A stretch of DNA of 64,000 nt from Apricaphanius iberus (taxonomy: Eukaryota > Chordata > Actinopteri > Cyprinodontiformes > Aphaniidae), in the NCBI GenBank assembly GCA_028564705.1, contig JAPXFQ010001003.1, positions 2,423,001-2,487,000 of the forward strand, written 5' to 3'. This document shows, in pieces, positions 1 to 11,880 of the stretch (the first letter of the stretch is position 1; each line of letters opens with the position of its first letter). The notes under the pieces were generated by a model. That model was not told the DNA's origin. It worked only from the letters and a program-made list of their open reading frames with translations, and searched no databases. A program made the translations under genes and the position numbers.

Positions 1-2622
1 GAGCAAGCGCAGAGGCACACAGGTTCAGCCAGGTTGAGAGCCAATGCTCTCTTTCCCGCTCGAGTCCCAGCCTCCTCACCCTGGGATCTGCAGTCCCAAA
101 GCATCCATTATTAAAGAGCAGCTTCACAAAGAACCAGCAAACAACCACACCTTTATTTTGTCCCTGAGCTGGCCACAGCAGTATCAAGAGTGCTGACTTC
201 AACTGATCTAAAAAACAGCAAAGGTCTGCAAAGTACAATCATAATCCATTTATGAACAAGAAAATTTCTCAGACTAGTTGAGTAAACTTGAGTACAGTTC
301 GAGTTGTTTTGTGTGCTAATCGAATTGTGAACTGTCGCCTGTTTAAAGTTCTCTCCTTAAGGACTGAAGATTAAAAAAAAGAAAAAAATAGAAAAAAAGA
401 TTTCTATGTAGGTACAGTAGGACATTTAATTGGCCAAAACATTTAATCTCTATTTTGAAATAAGATAATCTATATACGATATATATATTTTTGTACTTTT
501 TTTACTCTTTACTCCTTTATTGCACCTACAGACGCTTTTAAAGAAAAGGATTTCAAAGTTACCTACATGTCCTAAAATAAACCTTAAAAATAAAACTTAA
601 ATTACGAACCCCATCTTAAGTCTTGCATTGTATAAAAGATATAGCAGTAAAAAAATATCCTGTTTTACTGTCATATTTTTTTATCGTTTAAAATTTTATT
701 TTTTATGCCAGGCTACTGCTAATATGATGCAGTAGCATTGCAGAAGGGCTTTCTCTAACCAACTTACATAAATAGCAGACAAGGAACAGGTCGAAACAAT
801 ATCACATTTCTCTCCCTGAAAATCTGCTGGAATTAAATAAAAAACTATTCTTTTCACCTGTTGTGTAGTAAGTGTTTTATTAAAGTATTATAAACAAAAA
901 ACCAAAACTGAAGTGAATGTTATTAGACGAAGGGAGTGAAATTTGCTAAATAATGGATTTAAAATTAAAAAATAAGTTAAAAACATTAAATATTAAAGTA
1001 TTGGTCAAAGCTGAATTAATACTACACAGTCATATGTACAAAAGGCAAAGCATAGAACCGTAAATTGAATACAATTATTTATTTGGGGCCTTTTGGAAAA
1101 CTAGCTGGATTTATACATGGGTTTCTATGAAAAAAAACAAGCCATTTTTATGACCCTGAAGCATGTAGTTCAATTTCTTTGTTCAATTTCTGAAACTAGT
1201 ACTAGGCATGGCAGCAGGGAGAAATTTGGACAACAGGTGCTCGGATTAGTGGGTGCCGCCATCAGCTTTAAGCAGGAAAAAAAGCAGTATATGTCCCTAA
1301 AAAATTAATGAAGCCAATGCAGTGATTTTATTTGAAAAATGTTAAAAGATAAAAAAAATGATTAATTTAGAAATAGCACAATATCAGGTCTCTTGTTTAA
1401 AGTTTTGATGTTGTTTCTAGTGAAAATCAAAGGATGCCTGGTTAGTTTGACAGTATACTGAATTCATTTCTTTGGAAAAATATGGCTTAGGAGAAGTTAA
1501 AGGGCCTATATCATGCTGATTTCAGGTTTTTGGAGTTTTCAATCATCTGGTAATGAAATGTTCTCATAAAAAACCCCACCAGAATGGTTTTTGGCTCACG
1601 CATGTCTGAGTAATCCTACTTAATCCTGCCCCTCCCTCTCATGGAAAACGCTTGAGTGTTCAAACTCTTCAACCTGTGACGTCACTAAGTGAAAACAAGA
1701 GAGTGCTAGAGGTGTCTGCACCGCCTCTGCAGGCAGAGCAGCTTACCTCTGCTAGACTTCCAAAAACACCCCCATCCTTCTCAAATTGGATGTTAAAATT
1801 TTTTGTTGGATTTTTTACTTTCTCTGTAAAAACACCCATTTGGCTGCATGGATTACAGGATTGTATTGTACATTGCTAAAAAAACAGTAGCTGTATCAAA
1901 GAACAAAGGAGGCCTGATGGACAGAGAAGTAAGTAGCTAAATGCTATGCTAATGTGTGTTTGCCATTTATCGAGCTTTCTTATGTGATCTTATAACAGCA
2001 TTGTGTGGTTAATTAATTTATCTGTAGCATCTCAGAATGTTTAGTAAACTTTGGCAAACAACACCCATGGCTATTTTATATACTGGGCTGGAAAGATTTC
2101 TTGCTGGATTCAGCTATGTTGGTTTTGGCTCTGTCCTAAGCCTGGATATTTAGCAACTGAAATAAGCTTTACTGACTCAGTTTTTTACAAAAAAATAAAT
2201 AATTATAAACCAAACATCTGAGCCCTTAATATAACAGTTTCATTGTGGTATTTGTTGCTTTTCAAATTCACTGTCAGAATACTGTTTGAGATAAAGCTCA
2301 GCACTGCTTTTCTCAGTCTGAGCTGCTGCAGCTATGCACAGGAGCGGGGGGGGGGGGTAATCAGCAGGAGGCAGGATTACAGAGAAACGAGACGTTTTAC
2401 TTCATAGTCCAACATTAACTACAGGATACAAGTTAAATGTTAGGACAAACTAATACTGTATAACACCAACGGTAACATTGTTTCATATATATGTCTATTT
2501 CAGATTTTGAAAGCTTTGAAATAGCATGATATAGTCCCTTTAAAGTTTTAAAGTATATAATGTTACAAATACAAAGTGATAGTGCACATCTGTTAAATTA
2601 GTGTTGCTGTTTGTGTTAAATA
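1..2622. other. AT-rich non-coding DNA, probably inside dusp3 intron 1
   Basis: No credible coding region on either strand; open frames here are short and have no recognisable motif. The first ~160 bases are GC-richer, and the remainder is AT-rich with A and T runs. A run of about 13 G lies near 2345-2357 and an isolated TGACGTCA palindrome at 1677-1684. If dusp3 exon 1 at 11453-11628 is read correctly, this stretch lies within or beyond its first intron. I looked for the dusp3 active-site exon (HCxxGxSRS motif, minus strand) and did not find it. Confidence 0.5.
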
Positions 2623-2624
2623 TA

Positions 2625-4241
2625 CACTCAACAAAAATATAAACGCAACACCTTTGTTTCTGCTCCCATTTTTCATGAGATGGACTTAAAAATCTAAAAT
2701 TCCTTCCAGATACACAATATTACCATTCTCTCAAACATTGTTCACAAATCAGTCTAAATGTATGATAGTGAGCACTTCTGCTTGGCTGAGATCATCCGTC
2801 CCACCTCACAGGTGTGCCACATCAAGATGCTGATCTGACATCATGATTAGTGCACAGGTGTACCTTATACTGCCCACAATAAAAGGCCACCCTGGAATGT
2901 GCAGTTTTTTACTTTATTGGGGGTCTGGGGACTCAGAACCGGTCAGTATCTGGTGTGACCACCATTTGCCTCATGCAGTGCAACACATCTTCTTCGCATA
3001 GAGTTTATCAGATTGTCAATTGTGGCCTGTGGAATGTTGGTCCACTCCTCCTCAATGGCTGTGCAAAGTTGTTGGATATTAGTGGGAACTGGTACGCCGG
3101 TCAAGCACATCCCAAACACGGTCAATAGGTGACATGTCCGGTGAGTATGCTGGCCATGCAAGAACTGGGACATTTTCAGCTTCCAAGAATTGTGTACAGA
3201 TCTTTGCAACATGGGGCCGTGCATTATCTTGCTGAAACATGAGGTGATGTTCATGGATGTATGGCACAACAATGGGCCTCAGGATCTCATTACGGTATCT
3301 CTGTGCATTCAAAATGCCATCAATAAAATGCACCTGTGTTCTTCATCCATAACAGATGCCTGCCCATACTATAACCCCACCACCACCATGGGCCACTCGA
3401 TCCACAACTATGACATCAGCAAAGCGCTCACCCACACTACGCCACACACGCTGGTGCTGCCATCTGCCCTGAACAATGTAAACCGAGATTCATCCGTGAA
3501 GAGAACACCTCTCCAACGTGCCAGACGCCATCGAATGTGAGCATTTGCCCACTCAAGTCTGTTACGGCGACGAGCTGGAGTCAGGTCAAGACCCCGATGA
3601 GGACGACAAGCATGCAGTTGAGCTTCCCTGAGACGGTTTCTGACAGTTTGTGCAGAAATTGTTTGGTTATGCAAACCAATTGTTTCAGCAGCTGTCTGAG
3701 TGGCTGGTCTCAGACAATCTTGGAGGTGAACCTGCTGGATGTGGAGGTCCTGGGCTGGTGTGGTTACACGTGGTCTGCGGTTGTGAAGCTGGTTGGATGT
3801 ACAGCCATATTCTCTGAAACGCCTTTGGAGACGGCTTATGGTGGAGAAATGAACATTCAATGCACGAGCAACAGATCTGGTTGACATTCCTGCTGTCAGC
3901 ATGCCAATTGCACGCTCCCTCAGTGCTTGTGGCATCTGTAGCATTTTGCTGTGAGACAAAACTGCACATTCCAGGGTGGCCTTTAATTGTGGGCAGTATA
4001 AGGTACACTTGTGCACTAATCGTGATGTCATATCAGTATCTTGATGTGGCACACCTGTGAGGTGGGATGGATTATCTCAGCAAAGCAGAAGTGCTCACTA
4101 TCACACATTTAGACTGATATGTGAACAATGTTTGAGAGAAATGGTAATATTGTGTATCTGGAATGAATTTTAGATCTTTAAGTCCATCTCATGAAAAATG
4201 GGAGCAGAAACAAAGGTGTTGCATTAATATTTTTGTTGAGT
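2625..4241 (-). mobile_element. Tc1-like DNA transposon, near full length
   Basis: About 1.6 kb bounded by long terminal inverted repeats. The left end begins CACTCAACAAAAATATAAAC and the right end is its inverted counterpart (ending near 4241). The similarity extends inward about 270 bp, to the shared motif near 'CCACCCTGGAATGTGCAG' on both sides, with a few percent mismatch. A TA precedes the left end (2623-2624), as expected for Tc1/mariner target sites; the right flank is less clear. The interior encodes a transposase on the minus strand that is broken by frameshifts. The good arm identity suggests a fairly recent insertion compared with the other Tc1 relics here. Confidence 0.88.
2943..3944 (-). 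pseudogene. Tc1-like transposase (DD34E type), frameshifted
   Basis: A Tc1/mariner transposase catalyses cut-and-paste transposition of its own element. The chosen start is the ATG at 3944 (MLQMPQALRERAIGML), which opens the helix-turn-helix DNA-binding region. The catalytic domain shows the first Asp in FTDESRF and the second in QQDNARPHVA. In the third position the usual Glu of SPIExVWD is Asp (SPIDRVWD). The frame breaks after residues FRADGS (about 3465, an apparent 2-nt insertion) and again after DRR (about 3100, an apparent deletion), then resumes to a C-terminus ending GGHTRY and stop at 2943. The protein is therefore inactive; the element could at most be moved by a relative. Confidence 0.85.
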
Positions 4242-4244
4242 CTT

Positions 4245-4470
4245 TTTTCAAACCAATACAATATCTATACTTAGATTTTAGTATTTGCAGATACAGAGAA
4301 CCAATAGCGATACTTCAACCACACAAATAAATTTAATACAGTCGAAGACAGGTTTTATTTTCTTTACTGCTTATTACAACAAATTATGGTAAATTAGATT
4401 TTTTTATATATATATTGATAAAAATGACTACAAAAATAAAATTTCAAGTGAAAATAAGCAGTTAACCTCA
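4245..4470 (-). mobile_element. Relic of a hAT-like non-autonomous element
   Basis: Contains about 90 bp (around 4370-4460: ACAAATTATGGTAAATTAG ... AATTTCAAGTGAAAAT) that matches, in inverted orientation, the interior of the TAGGGATGCA-ended element at 63371-63600. The flanking 'gatacagagaaccaatagcgatac' pattern is typical of the same sort of element. No clean termini or target duplication were found, so the limits are approximate. Confidence 0.45.
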
Positions 4471-4991
4471 ACAATGATAAGTGGACGATCACAACAACAA
4501 ACCACAACAACCCCCTTATGTATTCAAAGTCCAGTAGTAGCTTAATTTATATTATGTGCTTGAAAATGTGATGGGTTCTTGGTTTTGAACTGGCAGGACC
4601 AGTGCGGGCGGAGCTACAAGATGCAGGGCTCTGAGCGCTCCAGTTTGACTGCATTTCTGCTGCTCAGTGAAAGCAATAACGTGCCCCAGCGTTAGGAGTC
4701 TCAAAGCATCCAATAAAACCAGAAAAAGTTACTAAATTTGTAGCTAGTCGCTTCTTTGAAAAAGAGTGGCTGAAGGAATCTGAACACTAGCTAAATTTAG
4801 CAACACAGTTGCTACGTTGGTAGCACTGTTCTCAATCTGGAGAGATGAAGTCACATGACTGTATGTAGTCAAGTGACTCAATGTATCACTCATTTCTTAA
4901 AAGAGCATGAGCACCTCTAAACTGAAACACATATTTAAATTTTTTTTTAAATACAGAATTTACTGGTCCGGGCAAGAAAAAAAAAAAAAGA

Positions 4992-5022
<31 letters not shown>

Positions 5023-6057
5023 TACACATTTTAAATGTCCTATGTTGCTGAACTCACTACACATTTTGATCATTCCTTGAATGCAGCACAGGTGTGTGGC
5101 GTGCTGAGCATAGCACAGACAAGCTTCTGCCTTTTTACGCATTGTGAAGGACAGAGTGCTCTAATTACAACAGATGCATAAATGAACGTGCCGGGTCTCT
5201 GAAAACATTCTCAGTGCACGTGGTCCACTAAAAGCACTGCTAATCAGCGGCTATCTTGGCTTCATCTGTCTCTGTGCTGCTATTTAGTTCTGGACTTAAT
5301 GCAGCAGGGTTGTGGTGTGATTCAGCCATGGCGCAGCGCCACGTTAATGCCTATTGAAGGGGAAAATTGCTGTGGAAGGAGGCACTAACAAAAGAAATGC
5401 AAAATAATCACAGAAGTGTGAATATGATGTATTCACAAAAAAAAAAATCTATGTGTCTCATCATGTATGTTGGCTTTGAAGAGAAATAACAAAAAACCTC
5501 TGTTCTTCACAATGAGGGAAGAAAACTTCTCCATGAGACATAAAACCCACATTCTCAAAGGAAATTATGAGGCTAAAATCACAGCAAAGTGCCTCTCAGG
5601 CCTGCAGTACTGTCTGATGAGCTTCCACTGAAAGCAGGATAGCCAGCACTTTGCTTGCAGACATGCCCCAGCAGACAGTCATATTCATATTGATTTTATT
5701 GTAGCACAGAGAAAGAGAAATATGCTGTACATCCTGTCCCACTCCCCCTACTATGACTATGTCCTGGTAGCTATGAGACACATTGTAGACTGCACAGAAC
5801 CAACATGCAAATGATTGTAAAACTGTTCAATTACAACAACTCATAGCTTAAGCATAATCTTTTGCACAATAAGATGTAATGCAACTATATTTTCTCTATA
5901 ATAAGACTGTGTTCTCATTTACCATGGAACATACTATACTTTCAAAAACCCCAGACTGCAACCAATGAAGGTCATTGTTGGTCTATTAATAGCTGTTTTA
6001 CAGCCTTGAGAATGGACAACTGACAACCACCATGGGAGTTGGTCAAATTCTCTAAAA
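4471..6057. other. Non-coding, with a poly-A/(TA)n tract
   Basis: No supported gene. An A-rich run followed by a (TA) repeat occupies about 4978-5024. A short frame on the minus strand at 5596-5781 has no recognisable domain and was not called. Confidence 0.4.
4978..5024. repeat. Poly-A / (TA)n microsatellite
   Basis: An interrupted A run of about 22 bases is followed directly by roughly 12 TA units. Confidence 0.9.
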
Positions 6058-6205
6058 CACAGGTGATCAGCTTCGGTCCTTGAGGGAGGCGCTCCAGCTT
6101 CAACACAGCTGATTTAAATGGTTCAACTACATCCTAAGTACTTTGTCAAACTTCTGCAGAGGCCTGATAATGATCCATCATTGGATTCTGATGTGTTGCT
6201 CTAAA
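6058..6205. mobile_element. Degenerate copy of a palindromic hAT-like MITE
   Basis: Shares the pattern 'CCTTGAGGGAGG...TTCAACACAGCTGATTTAAATGG...CTTCTGCAGAGGCCTGATAATGA...' with the better preserved element at 41882-42107. Both resemble a very common teleost short palindromic repeat. The ends are eroded and no target duplication is readable. Confidence 0.5.
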
Positions 6206-8366
6206 ACGAAATTTAGGAATACATCTGTTAGCTTCCTTACATATGTTGTGAATCCATGTGATCTCTTTAGCTTATAGCACTGGCGCTACATAAGTTGCTG
6301 GTTTTGTAAACAAAAAAGTTGTAGCGTCAACACAAAATCTCTACAAACTGTGTCTTGTCTTCAGGAAGAGGCTGTGGAACATGTTATATTGTAGGACCGG
6401 ATGTTATATATAAAAAGAGCTTATTGATAAAGGAATAATCATATTGATCGATAGATAAAAATCACAAAATGAAAAATATATTTTAAGTTCCTCCCTGGTC
6501 AGTTTGTTATTCTTCAATCAAGTAATTTTAACAAAGAATTAAATTAATTAATTTTTCAAACAGTTCTTTTTATCATGACTAAATTTGTAAGACACAGAAA
6601 CAAATCAAGATACCTGAGTAACATCAGTAAATACAAAGTAATGTTATTAACCATTATATTATGTATATATTTTAATTATGTTAGCAATTAAAATTAAAGG
6701 CCTAACTTAATGCTTTTTAATCTTTTAAACATGTAATGACACTTTCTAATATTAATGGCTGAAACCTTTGGTTTAGTTTGTCAATAAAGCTTATTCTAAT
6801 TCAGTTCGGCTCTGCTTCATCTGTTGGCTAAAGCTAACCAAAAAACTCACCAGATTGAAGAGAGCTGAAGCCAGCAGGTCTGTCCAACTATGTAGTGGGA
6901 ATGGGAGCAGAACCAAGGGGACATTTTAAAAGCCACATGTGTTGTTAGCGCCTGTGTGAGTAGCCTGTGCCTCGCTGTAACAGATTCACAGTAAGCCGGG
7001 AGAGGGGAGTCCTGCTTAAGACTGTTCATTGTAGCATTATATTTGGTTATTATCGCTATGTTTAGCGTTTGAGTGCGTCGAGGATCAGTTCAAAACGGGA
7101 CACAACCTTTACCTGAGCCACTGAAACATTTATCCGGAACAACTGCTCCCTTCCTGTGACATCTAACCGTGGCGAAGTTATGGCGATGGTTCGCTTAGGG
7201 ACTAACAAAAAATTCTGTGAAAGCTCAAATCGTTTCATCCTTTTTGTGGTTTGAAAGGAGAGATGGGTTGCTGAGAGAGCTGCATGTGTCAGCGTAAATG
7301 ATTCGTTTGGAGTAAATAATTATTGTTGTATTAAGCTACCTGATAGGCTATAATGAAAAAATGAGAGAAAACTTTTTTTTCTATCGCACCACACGTCTAT
7401 CGATCGATATATACTTACTGTTATCGAATTATTGTCCTATTATATTGTGCTGTTTAGAGAACAGGAAACTGGTACCAAATTTACAAGATGTGAATTTGCA
7501 ACTTGACATCCAAGACCTTTTAAGCAAAACGTTGAGTTCTGAAAAAAAAAAAAAAAAAGATGCGTTAAGAAGATAAAATTAAAAGAAACAATATATTTGC
7601 CAATTTAGTATTTTGGATAAATAAGTAGGGCATATTTAGTATGCACCAAACGTTTGTGAACCGCTATTAAACAGAAGTGTATGCGTATGTTATTATTTTT
7701 ATTGTTTTTTCTTACAAGTTTTACCTGTGTTGTTGAACTCGCCCTATTTTTCAAACGTTCCTTGAATGCACCACAGGTATTCAAATTGAAAAAAAAAAAA
7801 ACTAAACAACTTCAATTGTGAGTAGGTGAAATTAATTAAGAAAGGTTTATGATTGGTTAGTTCATGTACCATTAAATTGAAAATAGAAAAAACAACAACA
7901 CAGAATTTCACAGAGTACACTGATAGTATATATAATTACTATACAGCAGTTTCTATAGTATTATATGCATATACTTGGGGCTGAACAATATGGACCAAAA
8001 TATATTATATCTCAATATTTTTATGCCAAAATCCAATTCACCATATCAGGATAGTTTTCATCCCAAAAAGTATTGACAAAGCTCTTAAGAATCTAGGCTA
8101 CATGTCTCAAATGTCAAAAAGGCATTTTTTGACATACAGCTGTTGATGGACATTCGAAACAGTGTCAAAAATAATGTTTTGGCATATATTATTAATATTA
8201 TTTTCTTGAATAAAATACTGGTATTTTCTTCTTAACCAAAAAAGTTTCAGCTACATTTCTCTGGTGCAATATTAGATCCACAACAATTATCTGTTAAGCT
8301 TAGAGTTGCAGGCTCTAGATGTAATATTGCTTTTAGACCCATTCTTAGAAGTGTGTCTCTTAAAAA
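6206..8366. other. Non-coding, AT-rich
   Basis: No supported gene. Poly-A runs lie near 7542-7558 and 7790-7802. From about 7978 the text 'GGGCTGAACAATATGGACCAAAATATA' and following A/T-rich bases look like an eroded interspersed repeat, but I could not define its ends. Confidence 0.35.
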
Positions 8367-9330
8367 AGACATGTTTCCCCCACAGCTACATTGTTGATGC
8401 GAGGAGCGGCCATATTGCTCCTCCCAGTTTTAGTCAATAAAGCAGACACTATTTTTAAGAATAGGCTTAAAACCTTCCTTTTTGATAAAGCTTATAGTTA
8501 GAATGGCTTATGTTATCCTGAGTTATCTCTGTAGTTATGTTTCTATACGCTTAGACTTTTGGAGGACAGACTGACCACTTTTCTTCACTCTTTTACTTTT
8601 CTACTACTCTCTAGATACATTTTTTCTGCTGTTATTGCGATTGTTAACCTCGTTTTTCTCTCAGTGTTTCTCTCTCCATAGAGGCTCCGTCCTGGTGTCC
8701 TGATCAAATATGGTTCCCCATGCTGGATACTGAACATCGGTCCAGATGGTGCTCTAAGTGACCGAGCATCCTCAGACCCCCATATGGTCGCGGCAGATGA
8801 CCGCTTATACTGAGCAAGGTTCTGCTGGAGGTTTCTTCCTGTTAAAGGGGAGTTTTTCCTCTCAACTGTCACTTCATACTTGCTCAGTATGAGGGATTGC
8901 TGAACGGACTGCTGTGGTTGTAGGCCTACGTCATAGGGGCTCAACCCCATGTCAACAACTTCATGCAATCTGCTGGGAATCATTACATAGAAAACTTTTA
9001 ACTGATTGGAATGTTTGTATAATTGTATTGAAATGATGTTTGTTGTAAAGTGCCGTGAGAAGACATTTGTTGTGAATTGGCGCTATATAAATAAAAGTGA
9101 ATTGAAAGTCAAAGTCAGAACAAAAAATAATCAAATAAATATCCAACTTCCCGAGGGGAAGGTCTGACTTCAGAGGGACCGGGAAGTGGAGGAGACTTAT
9201 GGTGAGTTCTATTTTTAGTTGGAACTCAGAAATTCCAACTTCGGAGTAGGAAATAATTACCTGAAACGCCCTCTGAAGTTGGACTTCTCTCTGGGAATGT
9301 CCGAGATATTTATTTCTCAGATTTTGACCT
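8367..9330. mobile_element. Unassigned interspersed repeat, copy 1, split by a LINE insertion
   Basis: The left part (8367-8416: TGTTTCCCCCACAGCTACA ... GCGGCCATATT) matches 10861-10906 (TGTTTCCATCACAGCTACTA ... TGGTCATATT). In the second copy the sequence runs on uninterrupted as GAAAGTCAGAGCG. Here that continuation (ATTGAAAGTCAAAGTCAGAA) only reappears at about 9101, after a LINE 3' segment. The region after 9101 has GGAACTCAGAAATTCC-type inverted words, like the second copy's CGGAATTTCCGAGTTCC. The superfamily is unknown. Confidence 0.55.
8417..9104 (+). mobile_element. 5'-truncated LINE (L2/Rex1-like), 3' end only
   Basis: Begins inside the end of a reverse-transcriptase reading frame: 8451-8501 reads IFKNRLKTFLFDKAYS then stop, the usual C-terminus of fish L2/CR1/Rex1-type polymerases. 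The 3' UTR follows, including TTCTGCTGGAGGTTTCTTCC and GGGGAGTTTTTCCTCTCA, and ends with GGCGCTATATAAATAAAAGTGAATTGAA, a typical teleost LINE tail. About 690 bp remain of an element usually several kb long, so it was truncated at its 5' end on insertion. It is nested inside another repeat. Confidence 0.8.
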
Positions 9331-9455
9331 TCAATAGGGCCGCTCTTACATCAGCAATAGTAGCTGCCGTGGAAACATGTCTATTTCACAAGACACACTT
9401 GTAGGAATGGGTCTAATATCAGTCTTAAATGTAGAACCTGAACCTTTAGACTTAA

Positions 9456-10539
9456 GGGTGTATTCAGACTAGAAAAGTTTTGCAAGTGGACTATATTTTT
9501 TAAACACATCCAGGTGTGTGACGATCGGTGCTGCTATTGGACAGGGATGAGGTGGACAGAAGTAGCAAAGACCCGGAAAAGGAAGTAAACAGCTGTGAAA
9601 TCGTATGGATATCAGAGCTGAAGGAATGGATGCGAGGGCGAAGGGATGTTTCGGAGTTCCAGACGCAGAGGAGAGTCGGAGCAAGATGACAAGGCATCAT
9701 CAAGGCTGGGAGGTGAGCGAGCACTGGGCCGAGCTAAGGAGCCGAGCCTCAGATGTGAACTGAGAAGAACTGTAGAAGAGCTGCTGGAGGAGTTAGAGCC
9801 GCCGACAGCTGTGGCAGAATGAAGTCGGATAGGGACGGAGAAGTTTTCAAGATGTTTGGTGTAGTGGTTTGTTGAACTGATGCGTGGTTACGGTCAGAGG
9901 CAAGTTTGGGACAATGACTGAGTGATGAGAGGTAATTACAGGAGTCTTGAGACTGAAGCTAATGCCCTGTCCTGTTTATCTACTGCTCAGCTGTTTATTC
10001 TGACAAAACTGTCCTGTCGATGTCATGATCTCCCAACAATTGCGTGTCTGAGCTGCTCATACAAGGCAAGTTTCACGATGCTCTGTTTGAAAATTTAGAA
10101 CAGCGAATGCGTGCAATAAACAGAAGGAAACGATGCGTTCTGCGCGCTCTGATCCCCGAGATGCTGGCAGCAGCATGATTAAACAGAAGATAGAAGATCA
10201 GGAATTAACAACATTCACTACAGCATACGGGATATTGATTTGTGGCGCTGCGAGTCAAACGCATGGGTTAAAGAATATGAATGATATGACAAAAAGGCGC
10301 ATGTATTGCGGAGTTGGTTCGGATCGAGACTGTTTGCATTCAGACCTGAAGCGAAGCAAACCTCTGTCCATTTGGAACCGGACCGAGACCAGCTAAAAAA
10401 GTTGGTCTCGGTCTGTAACTCTGATCCGCAGCAGGATTCGTTTGTGTGTATTCACACCTGCATAAAAGGTCCGGACCAGCGTTCCACTGAACTCTAGTCC
10501 GTTTAAAGTGGACCAAACAGTGTAGGTCGGAATACACCC
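9456..10539. mobile_element. Harbinger-like non-autonomous DNA transposon with TAA duplication
   Basis: The ends are inverted repeats: left GGGTGTATTCAGAC, right GTCGGAATACACCC (13 of 14 match after inversion). Each is flanked by TAA (9453-9455 and 10540-10542), fitting the 3-bp target duplication of PIF/Harbinger elements. At 1084 bp the interior has no transposase; open frames inside are short and featureless. Near the right end a strong hairpin lies at 10379-10415. The element belongs to a class of 'GTGTATTCACAC...GGTCCG' teleost repeats. Confidence 0.75.
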
Positions 10540-10856
10540 TAAAAAAGTGGTGTTGGCATGCGGAAAGTAGAGCTTAAAACAAAGTTTGTAAGAAGTACTG
10601 CCAACTATGGTTACCTGGGCCTGGCAATGTTGAAATCCTTCATCAGACTATGTTAACCGGAAAACTGTTTACCTGGGCCTATGTTCAAACCAAGCTACAA
10701 GTTCCAACGTCCAAGGTAAATGGAACAGTACTTGGCCGTAACTCTAATAAACAATGTTACAATTGTACAAAAAAAAAAACTTTTCTTAATTTTAATGTTG
10801 CAGACTTCATGTAAGATTGATTTTGTTTGCATTCTTACAAGCATGTCTGTAAAATA
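10540..10856. other. Non-coding spacer
   Basis: No gene seen. The word TTACCTGGGCCT occurs twice (about 10611 and 10669), suggesting a small local duplication. Confidence 0.35.
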
Positions 10857-11035
10857 AAAATGTTTCCATCACAGCTACTATTGTTGATGCAAGGAGTGGT
10901 CATATTGAAAGTCAGAGCGAAAAAAAAAAAATCTCTGACTATGAGTGGGAAGTACGACTTCAGGGAGAGGTTGCAGTTGATTTACCCACACTCAGAAACC
11001 GGAATTTCCGAGTTCCGAACGCACCATAAGCCTGA
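10857..11035. mobile_element. Unassigned interspersed repeat, copy 2
   Basis: Starts TGTTTCCATCACAGCTACTA and matches the split copy at 8367-8416 plus 9101 onward. Ends near CGGAATTTCCGAGTTCC. It serves as the 'empty site' that reveals the LINE insertion in copy 1. No termini were identified. Confidence 0.5.

Positions 11036-11880
<845 letters not shown>

Noticed and set aside
1677..1684. TGACGTCA palindrome far from a known promoter
   Set aside because: Isolated in AT-rich non-coding DNA with no exon or CpG cluster nearby; probably chance.
3190..3884. Plus-strand frames of 115-116 codons
   Set aside because: They are antisense shadows of the minus-strand Tc1-like transposase.
5596..5781. 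Minus-strand frame with VCWGMSASKVLAILL, superficially like a phosphatase signature (HCxxGxSRS)
   Set aside because: It lacks the essential His-Cys-x5-Arg pattern and the flanking DUSP fold; treated as chance, not as dusp3 exon 3.
8585..8983. 132-codon minus-strand frame
   Set aside because: It is antisense to the 3' UTR of a plus-strand LINE and has no protein features of its own.
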